64,000 nt of DNA from Omphiscola glabra (GCA_964017045.1 OZ024810.1:9727562-9791561); one strand, 5' to 3'; counted from the first letter of the stretch, positions 1-11,610 are shown. The notes: generated by a model not told the origin, from the sequence alone. Numbers and translations: made by a program.

Positions 1-348
1 CGAAAAATGTAATAAAACACCATTTCCGTCTATTTGCATCAGTAAAAGAATCTTATCTTATCACTATACGAACATCAAAGGGTGTAATTTTGATACAGCT
101 ATCGGAGACAGATTCGCAGAATTGTAGCCACAATCATAGATCTCTGAGACCACAGTTCAGTTGACACTGTCCACGTAGGGGCATATTGGTTCATTAACAC
201 AGACATGCGAAAACCTGAGGTCTGCTTCGAATCAATAGAAACAAATATAGACAAAACGGGAGGAATCAATACAAGGACAAAAGCCGGGGTAATTATTGCC
301 AGCCTGACTTCTAGGGAACCTGGTGAAGCAATGAATGGGGAAGAATTG
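1..348. other. Non-repetitive flank, nothing recognised
   Basis: No repeat, RNA gene or convincing coding sequence is visible here. Reading frames that enter this stretch are continuations of the neighbouring tandem array. Confidence 0.5.
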
Positions 349-693
349 TGTCCAGAATGTTGTGTAGGCGCAGTAAGTGGATGGAGGGAGTGGGGAATGC
401 ACATAATGCTTTGTAGGCGCAGTAAGTGGATGGAGAGAATGGGGAATACAGATAATGTGCAGGCGCAGTAAGTGGATGGCGAGAATGGGGAATACACATA
501 ATGTTGTGTAGGCGCAGTAAGTGGATGGAGGGAATGGGGAATACACATAATGTTGTGTAGTCGCAGTAAGTGGATGGAGGGAATGGGGAATACACATAAT
601 GTTGTGTAGGCGCAGTAAGTGGATGGAGGGAATGGGGAATACACATAATGTTGTGTAGGCGCAGTAAGTGGATGGAGGGAATGGGGAATACAA
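349..693. repeat. Minisatellite, 49-bp unit, about 7 copies
   Basis: The motif GGCGCAGTAAGTGGATGG recurs near 367, 416, 462, 511, 560, 609 and 658. The spacing is 49 bp except for one 46-bp unit. The array is G-rich on the plus strand. The apparent proteins read from the minus strand are translations of the array. Confidence 0.95.
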
Positions 694-761
694 GAGGTGG
701 AATGAACATAAAAGATGGATGTAACAATGTGAATGGACATAGTGATGTTGTACAAATGGAT

Positions 762-930
762 TGGTGGGTTGATGTAGAGTGTAGAGGAAGTGGAGTAATG
801 GATGGGGAATTGATGTAGAGGGAGTGGAGTAATGGACGGGGGATTGTAGAGGGAGTGGAGTAATAATGGGTGGTGGGTTGATGTAGTGGGAGTGGGGTAA
901 AGGATATGTGGACTGATGTAGATGGAGTTA
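762..930. repeat. Degenerate G-rich minisatellite, ~40-bp unit
   Basis: About four diverged copies contain GATGTAGAGGGAGTGGAGTA. It lies directly after the 49-bp array but has a different unit, and both are purine-rich on the plus strand. Confidence 0.75.
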
Positions 931-1006
931 AGTATTCAATAGATGTATAGAATGAAAGATGATATAACGATACGTTGTTTTTTATAATGATAGAAAGGAG
1001 CAAAAC

Positions 1007-1222
1007 ATAGTGAAGAGAGAGTGCAGTAGTCGTTGAATGTAATGGTAAAGAGAGAGTGCAGTAGTGGATGGATGTAATGGTGAATAGAGAGAGTGCGGTA
1101 GAGGATGGATATAATGGTGAAGAGAGAGTGCAGTAGTGGATGGATGTAACGGTGAAGAGAGAGTGCGGTAGTGGATGAATGTAATGGTGAATAGAGAGAG
1201 TGCGGTAGTGGATGGATGTAAA
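1007..1222. repeat. Minisatellite, 35-37-bp unit, about 6 copies
   Basis: Units carry GAGAGAGTGCRGTAGTGGAT followed by GATGTAATGGTGAA. A two-base GA expansion in some units gives the length variation. Confidence 0.9.
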
Positions 1223-1454
1223 GATGTGAATATAAGTGGATCATGTTGTCCTAAATAGAGTTTGCCGAGTGTACATTATTTCATAATTATTTAATGGGCC
1301 ATTAAAATAAAAGGTCTCATGTCCACATATAACGGTCACATAGATATAAAGCATCTTGTCCATCAATAGAGACGATGCGTTACCCCAATTCTTACAACCA
1401 ATACTTCTACCCTGTCTCTTCGGTGCCTTCTACACTACTGGTCCGTCATAACAT

Positions 1455-1765
1455 ATGTGTTGTTGTACCTAAGAGATGTACCTATCTAATTTTGTACCTA
1501 TATGTTGGTGTACCAATCTGTTGTACCAATCTGTTGTTGTACCTATCTGTTGGTGTACCAATCTGTTGTTGTACCTATCTGTTGGTGTACCAATCTGCTG
1601 TTGTACCTATCTGTTGTTGTACCAATCTGTTATTGTATCAATCTAATGTTGCACCAATCTGATGTTGTACCGATCAGATGTTGTACCTATGTGATGTTGT
1701 ACCTATCTGATATTGTAACCATCTAATGCTGTACTAATCTGAAGCTGTGCCTGTCGGATGTTGTA
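1455..1765. repeat. Minisatellite, 15-bp unit with 30-bp dimer pattern
   Basis: The unit TGTTGTACCTATCTG alternates with a TGTACCAATCTG variant, so parts of the array look like a 30-mer. Because 15 is divisible by three, two frames stay open across it. The product is a C/V/P-rich periodic peptide with no resemblance to a gene. Confidence 0.9.
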
Positions 1766-1918
1766 CCGTTTTACCTACTCGATGGTTTGAGCATTCGTCC
1801 TAATCGCTGTCGATGGTATCTAAGTAATTCAGATTAATGTCCCTTAATGTAAGGGGAGTTAAGACTCGTTTCATGTTTGACCTGGTCTTCAAACGCAAGC
1901 GATTAGTGGGTGATGTGT

Positions 1919-2263
1919 AGTTGGTGGTATGGGGGGTGGTCGACATGGGATGGGTGGAAAGGAGTGGGTGGCATGGGGTGGGTGGCATGGGGTGGTCGAC
2001 ATGGGGTGGGTGGCATGGGGTGGTCGACATGAGGTGGGTGGCATGGGGTGGGTGGCATGGGGTGGGTAACATGGGGTGGTCGACATGGGGTGGGTGGCAT
2101 GGGATGGGTGGCATGGGATGGGTGGCATGGGGTGGGTGGCATGGGATGGGTGGCATGGGATGGGTGGCATGGGATGGGTGGCTTGGGATGGGTGGCATGG
2201 GGTGGTCAACATGGGGTGGGTGGCATGGGGTGGTCGACATGGGGTGGTCGACATGGGGTGGGG
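1919..2263. repeat. G-rich minisatellite, 15-bp unit, about 23 copies
   Basis: The unit is GGGTGGCATGGGRTG, interrupted at intervals by a GTCGACATG variant. Runs of three to four G are spaced by short loops on one strand, a layout expected to form G-quadruplexes. Overlapping open frames on both strands are array translations. Confidence 0.95.
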
Positions 2264-3511
2264 CCAAATATATACTAGACAACGACTTAAAAAAAATTAA
2301 CAGACGATTTTTTTTTGAATAAACGATCGAATACAAAAAATAGAATATTAAAATTTAGTATTTAATCAATTTTAACCCGGCACAGATAAACTTGATTATA
2401 ATGACGTCACATCGTAAGTGGGACGATCACACGGCACGATGACATCAATTTGTTTCTGGAACCTAAATACAAATATATTTTTTTACAATTCTAAATTGAT
2501 ACAAGCAATAAGTTTTTTTCGACATATTATCAAGCAACGTAATTTTTAATACTTGTTAACAGTTCTAAAATCGAAATATTTGGGTAAAATACTCGCCTGA
2601 GACTGTTTTGACCGTGTTCCAATTCCGGTTGATGCCCCCCCCCCCACCCCCACAAGACCGCTAAGTCCCTATTTTAAATTATTTACTTTTTAAAAGTAAT
2701 TTTAGTTCAGCGTACTTCACACAATAAAATAAACATTTAAAAAATTATAATTAAAAAAATGTTAACATTGTCATTTTAAAAAATGGCTATCAGTCATTAT
2801 TGAAGGGTGATTGCTAGTTCTATAAAATAAGAAGCATCCACTCACCTATACAGAGCATAAAGAACACCAGAATTCCACTGGTTCGTATCATCATGGGGAT
2901 GTCCATGTTCACCCACAGTATTGTTATAGCTGTGTGTTTTCCTTTTGTTGAAGTTATCCAATGGGTTGTCTACTAATCCAATATATTGTATGTTATTCCA
3001 CAAGACTATACGTTATTCCATTAGATTATAGTTTGATCCAATAAATCATATGTTGTTCCAATTCATCAGCTGTTATCCCAGATAACATGCAACAATCGAA
3101 ATGAATATCATCTTCTTTCAATGATGTTGTTTCTTCAGATGACATCTGCAATACCAAAGACTTATGATGCAACAATATAATCGCATACGTTATGCGACAG
3201 AGCGATATTGTGTCAATGATTACGATACCATGGCCCCGTAAGTCTCATTTGCGTGTGTCGATTCTGGCATGTTGTATCAACGTCTTGATCTTAAACTCAA
3301 CAACTCTGTTTATACAGCGTGTCACGTCGACAAATGGATTATATTAGGACGCATCTCTATTCACGGACTGTAGCACTGGCAGGCACTTCCGCTTTTCGCT
3401 GAGGATGTCCGCGTACTCGTTTATTATCGTGACATTAATTGCAAATGATCAAACATAACTAATTGAATTCTCATTCACAGATCTGTGCGGGGTCGGCTCG
3501 GGTCTCGTGAC
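2264..3511. other. AT-rich non-coding stretch
   Basis: Mostly unique AT-rich sequence. It contains a long C run at about 2634-2651. At 2975-3085 there is a very diverged ~27-bp repeat built on TATGTTATTCCA. I see no coding signal. Confidence 0.6.
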
Positions 3512-3785
3512 ATCAGCTGTAGAAGATGTTCAACACGTCAGCTGTAGAAGACGTTCAACACGTCAGCTGTAGAAGATGTTCAACACGTCAGCTGTAGAAG
3601 ATGTTCAACACGTCACCTGTAGAAGATGCTCAACACGTCATGAGCTGTAGAGGATGTTCAATACGTCAGCTGTAGAAGATGTTCAACACGTCAGCTGTAG
3701 ACGATGTTCAACACAATAGCTGCAGAAGATGTTCAACACATAAGCCGCAGAAGAGTTTTCAACACGCAAGCTGTAGAAGATGTTC
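3512..3785. repeat. Minisatellite, 25-bp unit, about 11 copies
   Basis: The unit contains GTCAGCTGTAGAAGATGTTC followed by AACAC. Copies near 3720-3780 are more diverged than those near 3540-3600, a usual sign of edge decay. Confidence 0.95.
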
Positions 3786-3904
3786 AGCGATGTTGGACTT
3801 CAAAACGTGGCCCTCCAAAACTCAAAAATTATTTTGCGACGTACACAAAAAGGAAGTAAATATAAAATATTGGAGATGCATCGAAAGGGAAAAAGTACAG
3901 TGTG

Positions 3905-4078
3905 CTGGTTGTTCAGTCTGGACAGCTTACTGTTCAAAGTGGACAGCTGACTGTTGAACGCGGACAGCCGACTTTTCAATATGTAAAGCTGACAGTTCAG
4001 TGTGGACAGCTGACAGTTCAGTGTGGACAGCTGACAGTTCAGTGTGGACAGCCGAATCTTCAGTGTGGACAGCTTGGT
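3905..4078. repeat. Minisatellite, 21-bp unit, about 8 copies
   Basis: The unit reads TTCAGTGTGGACAGCTGACA plus one base. The unit length is divisible by three, which leaves a short frame open through it. The best-conserved copies are at 3990-4070. Confidence 0.9.
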
Positions 4079-6118
4079 AAGGACGTCGACAACGTGCTCT
4101 TGCGTGTTGACATGACGACGGGAAATTCCGTCACGTGGCGATAATCCTCACTCTTTGAGCTGTGCCGTATGTCCCGACACGCCTTTTCATTGCCAGGTCA
4201 CGCCCACCGGCTCGGCGGGATCTGAAAGTAACATCAGAGGCATCGATCAGTGTAATGACAGGTCTTAGTGTTAGATAAACCTGACAAAATGTTTGGATTA
4301 TTCAACAACAACGAAAACGATAATGACATTGACATTTATTATTTTTTTGCTGTTACTGTCTTGCTCCCCCTAACCTTTAGACTCGTCTTTCAGACAGTTA
4401 ATTTCAGGTCTTTTGTTCATTATCCTATATTGAAACAAATAATAATAATAATAATAATAATCATTCTCCAGGTATGTATGTATGGCTGTAACGCTGTGAG
4501 CAGTAGGCAAATGACAAAATCCCCCAGAGGTAAGCGATAATTGGGAATCTTATAAAGTACTTTACGTGAACGCCGGTTTTGTCAAGTAAAATTTGTAGAC
4601 GGTCCTTGCACGCATCGCCGCCGCCATTCTAAAACGTGTTATTTATTTCACCCTTCCTCCAACCCCCCGCACCCCCCCCCCCCCAAACCCCGACATGTAA
4701 AAAAAAACCACGATATTACACCTAGCGTCATTGAACACCAGATCTAAACGCGTTATAATTTTGGAATAATTTTATTAATTTTTTTTTAGATTAGATCGGC
4801 GGGGCAGCCTTCCAAAATGTGAGAGCCATCGAAATTCAAAGACGCTTGAAGGTGACGTCATTAACAGTTCTCAAGCACAACGCAAAGAAAGGGACGCTTG
4901 CTAAGCGCATTCGTGAGATAACAATGGTTCGTACAATAAATCTCTGGGCCCTGCTGCGCGTGATTAACATGTAAGAAAAAAAAAGTAGAAGAAAAAAAAA
5001 TCGCCACATTGTGCGTTTCCTTTTCAAAAAATTCGACGTTCTTATTGTTGAAGAAAAATGGATTTCAGAAATCTTTTGTTTAGAGCTGGAAATGACTGAA
5101 TCTAACATGATTATTTTTTGTACCTTATTTAAATAGCCAATTTAAGCGAAGGAGGGGGGGGGGGAAAATCAAACAGAATTGAGACACTTATCCCATACAT
5201 TAATTATAAAGCATGATGGCGATGTTTAATAGAGCAGAGAGAATGGAGGGGGGGGGGAAGGGGGTGTGAAAGAAAAGGTAGCTAATTATAGATTTCTCAC
5301 ATCGGTTGTCACAAGCGTGAATTGGCGCACTTGACGCAGCATCAGCAAAGTTCTAAAAAAAAACAAAAGGTGATATGTATTAAAGAATGTAACGGAGAAT
5401 CGCTTTCCATGACGAATTCGGTGTTACGAGATGCTGGCTTGCATGTTACATTTGAAGTGCATCATGTATCATGTAAACGTACATACATTTTTGATGAACA
5501 TTGAACAGAAAACCAGAACGATCAATGCATTGACCGTGGGCGCTCAAAATATAGAAGAAGGAGGAGAAGGAAGAAGAACTGATATAGGTGTGGGGGGGGG
5601 GGGGGTTTCTTCCTTCCTCCAGCCGTTGAAGCTAACATATTCTAACATCTTCTGTAGTTGTCTTCTATCTTAACACAAAACACCAAAAAAAAAACAAAAA
5701 AAAAAAACAAAAAAAAAAAAAAAAAAAAAAATTGCTCGCTGTAGAAATTTGGATGATTGCCCAAGCCTCACCATCACCCACAAAACAGTTTTAGAATCAT
5801 TCATGATATAATCATAGTGTTTTCAAAAAGGGCGGGTTTTTGGGGGGGTTGGGGGGGGGGGGGCTATCCATTCCTAAGCGATGAAGAAAATTGTCTCATA
5901 CATCAGGAGGAGTTAGCACTCCCTCCCCCCCCTCCGCCCCCCTCCCCGGTTCGTCCCAACCAATCAAAGGGCTATAACCCGATGTCCGACCGTGGGTGTC
6001 TTGGCTGGAAATATGACAAAGACGGCGTTGAATCTAAATCAATGAATCTTTTGTTTCGGAAGGGAGAAATTGACATGTTCCATGTTGTTATGGTTTTTTT
6101 AATACTGAGCGGTCATCG
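4079..6118. other. Two kilobases without a recognisable gene
   Basis: Contains an (AAT)n microsatellite at about 4437-4461 and C or G runs of 8-17 nt near 4663-4684, 5150-5164, 5249-5258, 5589-5606 and 5844-5863. An A-rich tract lies at about 5682-5731. Small open frames here are short and have no family resemblance. Confidence 0.6.
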
Positions 6119-6593
6119 AGTTCGGAATAAAGTTTAACTGAATGTGTCGGAATAAAGTTTAACTGAATGTGTCGGAGTAAAGTTTAACTGAATGTGTCGG
6201 AATAAAGTTTAACTGAATGTGTCGGAATAAAGTTTAACTGAATGTGTCGGAATAAAAGTTTAACTGAATGTGTCGGAATAAAGTTTAACTGAATGTGTCG
6301 GAATAAAAGTTTAACTGAATGTGTCGGAATAAAGTTTAACTGAATGTGTCGGAATAAAGTTTAACTGAATGTGTCGGAATAAAGTTTAACTGAATGTGTC
6401 GGAATAAAGTTTAACTGAATGTGTCGGAATAAAATTTAACTGAATGTGTCGGAATAAAGTTTAACTGAATGTGTCGGAATAATGTTTAACTTAATGTGTC
6501 GGAATAAAGTTTAACTTAATGTGTCGGAATAAAGTTTAACTGTATGTGTCGGAATAAAGTTTAACTGAATGTGTCTGAATACATTTTAACTGT
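6119..6593. repeat. Minisatellite, 25-bp unit, about 19 copies
   Basis: The unit is GTCGGAATAAAGTTTAACTG plus AATGT. It is very homogeneous, with one-base A insertions in two copies and substitutions concentrated after 6480. Homogeneity suggests recent expansion. Confidence 0.97.
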
Positions 6594-6667
6594 AACCCAT
6601 TCCTCGACACCACAACACAATGTCTGACTATCGAATTTAGTCTTTTAACAATTAGTATTTCATTACC

Positions 6668-7530
6668 TGCACAAAGGTATCTCAATACCTGCACAAAGGT
6701 ATCTCAAATTCTTGTACAAAGATACACCAAACACGCGTTCAAGGGTTCGTACATCAAATATCTGCACACGATTACTTCAAATACCTGCACAAGATTACTT
6801 CAAATATCTGCACAAGATTACTTCAAATACCTGCACAAGATTACTTCAAATATCTGCACAAGATTACTTCAAATACCTGCACAAGATTACTTCAAATACC
6901 TGCACAAGATTACTTCAAATACCTGCACAAGATTACTTCAAATACCTGCACAAGATTACTTCAAATATCTGCACAAGATTACTTCAAATACCTGCACAAG
7001 ATTACTTCAAATACCTGCACAAGATTACTTCAAATACCTGCACAAGATTAATTCAAATACCTGCACAAGATTACTTCAAATACCCGCACAAGATTACTTC
7101 AAATACCTGCACAAGATTACTTCAAATACCTGCACAAGGTTACTTCAGATACCAGCATAAGGTTACTTCAGATACCTGCACAAGGTTACTGCAGATATCT
7201 GCACAAGGTTACTTCAGATACTTGCACAAGATTATTTCAAATACCTGCACAAGGTTTATTCAGATACCTGCACAAGGTTACTTCAAATACCTACACAACG
7301 TTACTTCAGATACCAGCATAAGGTTACTTCAGATACCTGCACACCGTTACTGCAGATATCTGCACAAGGTTACTTCAAATACCTGTACAAGGTTACTTCA
7401 GATACTTGCACAAGGTTACTTCAAATACCTGCACAAGGTTACTTCAGATACCTGCACAATGTTACTTCTTTTACCTGCACAAGGTTACTTCAAATACCTG
7501 CACAGGGTTACTTCAGATACCAGCACATAG
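6668..7530. repeat. Minisatellite, 23-bp unit, about 37 copies
   Basis: The unit is AAGATTACTTCAAATACCTG plus CAC. Since 23 is not divisible by three, successive units are read in rotating frames and the peptide repeats every 23 residues. A 272-codon open frame results, but it is an array translation. From about 7135 the subtype changes from AAGATT/CAAATAC to AAGGTT/CAGATAC, so there are two homogenisation blocks. Confidence 0.97.
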
Positions 7531-7609
7531 GTATGCAGCATAAATATCATACAACTGTTCCTAACATACGCATAGACAGGTACCTTAAATACTTTACAAA
7601 TGTACCTAA

Positions 7610-7715
7610 AATCGATATAGTTACCTAAATACATGTATAAGGTACCTAAAGTATTTACATATATATAGTTACCTAAATACATGTATAAGGTACCTAAAGT
7701 ATATAAAAGATACAT
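7610..7715. repeat. Two-copy repeat, ~57-bp unit
   Basis: The segment with AGTTACCTAAATACATGTAT and AAGGTACCTAAAGTAT occurs twice. GGTACC sites recur within it. It may be a diverged extension of the neighbouring 23-bp array, which shares CCTAAATAC-like text. Confidence 0.7.
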
Positions 7716-7739
7716 CAAATACCTGTACAATAAACAGAC

Positions 7740-8485
7740 ACACATTTAAGAATGGTTTCACGTCAAAATTTCACGCGACAATCCTAAATCATGTGCGTAC
7801 AATCCTTTCAATCCTTCTATACTGAACGGTGCCAACATGGTTGGACAACTGACGCCGTCTGATATTACTAAGAGCGCCATAAGTACCTTAACGTCAGGCG
7901 ACTGCGGAGAAGAACACGTGAAGTACTTCCTATTCGCTTACTCTCCGGGGGAACAGGTCCTCTGAGACTAAACAATTGACGACGCCACTGACTCGCGTCT
8001 TGCGCCATAAAGACAAAATGCGTCTACGAGAACCGCCTTTTTCCAAACTGCCAGGGAAGACTTGAATTCGTATAGCGCTAATGGCATTCAGCGGAAACAT
8101 GAGCACGTGGTCGAAAAAGGGGGGGGGGGGGGGACACTTGGGCGGAAGTCACAACGCGTAGCGAATTTCAGGTTTTTCATTTTTTTTTTTTAAACAAGGG
8201 GAAGTAAATCCTCCCAGAGACCGATGGGGGTTGCTTGCCCTTGCTATTCTGACCAGGACAGGCGCATGTCCGCTCTTTTCAGTGGATCTGCCGGTGGGTG
8301 GCGCATTTGTTCGATTCGTTTCCGGACACAAGATCGATGCCTAATCAATAAACTCTCTACACCTCTAGCCTTTTCGAACATCGCGAATCTGTCCCGACTT
8401 GGAAAAAGTGTGCATGGGGTGGGGGGGTTGGGGGGTTGGGGAAAAGAAGCAAATTCCGTGCAAATAATTATTGTTACGATAGAGC
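7740..8485. other. Unique stretch, no gene recognised
   Basis: Relatively GC-balanced sequence with G runs at about 8120-8134 and 8418-8440. Two short overlapping frames near 8150-8490 have no family I recognise. Confidence 0.5.
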
Positions 8486-8600
8486 TTTAACCATTTTCTA
8501 TTGCTAAGATTCAATTGCAGCCATTTTCAATTAGTTCGAATAAATGTAGCCATTTTCTATTGCTACGATTAAATTGTAACCATTTTCAATTGATGCGAAA
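8486..8600. repeat. Short repeat, ~64-bp unit, two copies
   Basis: The segment ACCATTTTCTATTGCTA...CCATTTTCAATT occurs twice, and each half resembles the other, so it can be read as four ~32-bp units. Confidence 0.75.
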
Positions 8601-8863
8601 TAAATTTAACAAGTTTTCATTGTCTTATACACAATTATATTGAATTTCACTTGAATTTGGTTTTTTTGCTTGGGCATCGTGATGTCCAGAAACGTTTTCG
8701 TCTCCTTATAAAGGTGGCCTATGACGTCACTGATTCAAACTCGGAAAAAGCCTCCAGGACAGTACCACAGCCAAATCGACTAGGCGTGAATGAATCATCG
8801 GGATCAGGGAATGTTTTGTAGGTGTTTAATCCGGCCAGATATGATCTCTTACTCTTTACCTAG

Positions 8864-8914
8864 ATGACTGAATCTGACCGAGGAGTGATGCCACATCGGC
8901 AAACCACTCCAAAG
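8864..8914 (+). CDS. Candidate 51-bp coding exon (partial gene)
   Basis: This stretch is bracketed by good splice signals. The upstream sequence is a pyrimidine tract ending TCTTACTCTTTACCTAG, and the downstream junction is CCAAAG|GTGAGAG, close to the metazoan donor consensus. The 51 nt are open in one frame as MTESDRGVMPHRQTTPK. Length divisible by three would make it a cassette-like exon if the frame is right, or the ATG could be a start. It lies in non-repetitive DNA just upstream of a foldback MITE that would then be intronic. I do not recognise the peptide, and 17 residues are too few to assign a family. Chance pairing of splice-like signals is the main alternative. Confidence 0.3.
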
Positions 8915-8957
8915 GTGAGAGATAAGAATGTTACACATTTATTTTTAGATCAGATCT

Positions 8958-9269
8958 TCGATACGGTTACCGGAAATTTGATCGAAAGAAATTTCGTCGA
9001 CGGAAAATTGATCGACGGTCATTTGATCGAACGGAAATTTGGTCGAATCTTTTTTTCAGTTCACACGTTAAAATTATCGTCAAATTTCTTTTTGAACGCC
9101 CTATACTATATCGTAAAACAAAATAATGCGTTCAGAAAGAAATTTGACGCAAAATTTTAACGTATAAATTAAAAAAACGATTCGACCAAATTTCCGTTCG
9201 ATCAAATTTCCGTCAATCAATTTTCCGTCGACCAAATTTCTTTCGATCAAATTTCCGGATACGCTTCGA
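8958..9269. mobile_element. Long inverted-repeat (foldback) MITE
   Basis: Two ~100-bp arms are reverse complements of each other. The outer arms contain repeated GATCGAA and GGAAATTTG motifs. The inner arms run from CAGTTCACACGTTAAAATT on the left to AAATTTTAACGT on the right and share GTCAAATTTCTTT...GAACGC. Both ends read TCGA-n-CCGGAAATTTGATCG. It encodes nothing. The inner arms resemble the terminal sequences of the MITE at 20382-20556. No clear target duplication is visible. Confidence 0.85.
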
Positions 9270-10126
9270 CACACGCTAATGAAAGGACATCACCATCATC
9301 CAGAGAAGCACTAATAATATTTATTCAGGACGTCACTAAACAACTGGATTTTGTCAAAAAAATAATTGACGGTAATTCAGTTGATTTTTTTTTTTTTTGC
9401 GACTTAATTTAAAAAAAATACTTTTAAAGTTTTGGATTCGGAAGTCCAATGTACAGCTTGTTTCTTTAAAAAAAAATTCTGCGGGTTCGAACTGTTTCCG
9501 AATTTTAAAAATGTTTTTCTGACCCCATTGTCGATTTAAAAAAAATATGTTATACATTTTTTTTTTAAATTTAGCAAAGAAAAACAAAGAAAAACAACCA
9601 GGCCAAGACCAAAAATTCAAATTTAAAGCGTAGATCCTGAAGCAGACCCCCTCCTTCCCTCCAACCCCCCCCCCCCCCCCCCAACCTCCACCCAAGCAAG
9701 AGATGCACATTCCGCTCATCCGATTCCGTTCGCCAAAATCCGGACAGATCCATTTGTGGCAAGATATTTCATTGGAATTATGCCCCCTTATCCAATAAAT
9801 AAAACAGTGCCCTGATTGGCTGATATTTGAGATAACGGCTCGAGGCTACTACCGCACGAGAAAGGGGAATTACTCCCCGTGATCCTGACATTTTCCGCTT
9901 AGTTGTGCAGCGTAAAAAGTAAAGAATTGGCTAAAAAAAAAATTCAATATAACAATCTTCCTTTAGGCAACAACGAGGCACTTTCTCCGGAGCAATCTGC
10001 GTATATCCCGATCAAAACCTTTTTTTAAAAACCCAGATTGTGACGTTTTTCTTCGTTCATTTAAACTTTAAACAAAAATTATTCAATATTCTCCCTTATT
10101 TTGTTGTCCAGTAGTTCGTTATAAAC
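9270..10126. other. AT-rich stretch with homopolymers
   Basis: Contains T and A runs near 9385-9398, 9467 and 9557-9566, and a C run at about 9666-9682. Frames on the minus strand cross these runs and are not convincing. Confidence 0.55.
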
Positions 10127-10385
10127 GATATGTGCCCTGCGTATTAGACACGATATATGCCTTGTGTATTAGACACGATGTATGCCCTGTGTATTAGACA
10201 CGATATATGCCCTGTGTATTAGATACGATGTATGCCTTGTGTATTAGACACGATATATGCCCTGTGTATTAGACACGAAGTATGCCCTGTGTGTTAGACA
10301 CGATATATGCCCTGTTTATTAGACTCGATGTATGCCTTGTGTATTAGACACGATGTATACCATGCGTTTTTTTATGCGATGTATG
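10127..10385. repeat. Minisatellite, 25-bp unit, about 10 copies
   Basis: The unit contains GATATATGCCCTGTGTATTA followed by GACAC. The motif TATGCCCTG with TTAGACACGAT is shared with the degenerate array at 11480-11610, so the two are probably dispersed parts of one family. Confidence 0.95.
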
Positions 10386-10740
10386 TGTCACAAATGACTG
10401 GGGTGGGGGTACAGGACAGAGCTCAGTTGTTAAAGTAACTTATGGGATGGACGGAAACTGCTGTTATTTTGGGTAGGGCATTGTTAAGGGGGTGAGGTTA
10501 AGATTAATAGATTCTCACATCTTGAGATGGAGGGCATGGTTTCGCTCGATAATATTATGCCTCGGGCCTTCCAGACTTCGCATGATAATTTTGGGGTTAA
10601 CAACGGAAAATTTTAATTGACTGGAAATTAAGGGGCAGGGATGTGTTATTAGAGAGCATTCCTGGGGCCACCTATGGAGCTAGAGAAGGGTGTATAAGAC
10701 AGCACTCTTCATGAAATAGAGAGAAAAGAACTGAGAGAGC
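10386..10740. other. Unique spacer
   Basis: Nothing recognisable between the 25-bp array and the 50-bp array. Confidence 0.5.
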
Positions 10741-10994
10741 ATTTGAACATAGAAATAGCTGCAAGTGAGGTCATGAGACGACAGTTGACTAGTTGAACAT
10801 AGGAATAGCTGCAAGTGAGGTCATGAGACGACAGTTGACTAGTTGAACATAGGAATAGCTGCAAGTGAGGTCATGAGACGACAGTTGACTAGTTGAACAT
10901 AGGAATAGCTGCAAGTGAGGTCATGAGACGACAGTTGACTAGTTGAACATAGGAATAGATGCAAGTGAGGTCATGAGACGACAGTTGACTAGTT
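10741..10994. repeat. Minisatellite, 50-bp unit, five copies
   Basis: The unit starts GAACATAGGAATAGCTGCAA and ends with GACGACAGTTGACTAGTT. Starts at 10745, 10795, 10845, 10895 and 10945 show an exact 50-bp period. The array passes without a break into the 30-bp array that follows. Confidence 0.95.
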
Positions 10995-11232
10995 TAACAT
11001 AGGAATAAATGAGACATAACAGTTGAACATAGGAATAGATAAGGCGTTACAGTTGAACATAGGAATAGATGAGACATAACAGTTGAACATAGGAATAGAT
11101 GAGACATAACAGTTGAACATAGGAATAGATGAGACATAACAGTTGAACATAGGAATAAATGAGACGTCACAGTTGAACATAGGAATAGATGAGACATAAC
11201 AGTTGAGCATAGGAATAGATGAGACGTTACTG
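10995..11232. repeat. Minisatellite, 30-bp unit, about 8 copies
   Basis: The unit is AACATAGGAATAGATGAGAC plus ATAACAGTTG. It keeps the two ends of the preceding 50-bp unit and lacks about 20 internal bases, so it looks like a deletion derivative (or the 50-mer is an insertion derivative). The 97-codon minus-strand frame across it is an array translation, possible because 30 is divisible by three. Confidence 0.95.
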
Positions 11233-11479
11233 TTAAACAGTCTAGAAAGTCGTAGCTTTAGAGATTCAAATTCAGCTGACAATCAGTGAGGACTACCAGA
11301 AAAGCTTTTTTATATTTTAGTAATAAATACATTCTCTCTTATCACCTGGACACCTGGAGTTTGAGTTGTTAGGTTTTCATTCAAGTCTACGTTGTGCTTT
11401 GTCGATCCTATACTGACCCTCTACAAAGTCAAAATAGTTTGGGATAAGTCTGGACCGGAGCCCATCTCCGTAACAATCG

Positions 11480-11610
11480 TTCTGTGACAGTATGCCCTAT
11501 GTATAAGATACGTAAATGCCCATGTGCATTAGACACGATACATGCCGTGTGTTTTTGACAAGATGTATGCCCTGCAGGTTGGACGTGATGTATGCCCTGT
11601 GTCTTTGACA
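11480..11610. repeat. Degenerate minisatellite, 25-30-bp unit
   Basis: About four to five diverged units with TATGCCCTGTG and TTTGACACGAT-like text. It is related to the array at 10127-10385, about 1.1 kb away. Confidence 0.8.

Noticed and set aside
6712..7530. 272-codon plus-strand frame
   Set aside because: The peptide repeats every 23 residues because the 23-bp unit rotates through three frames.
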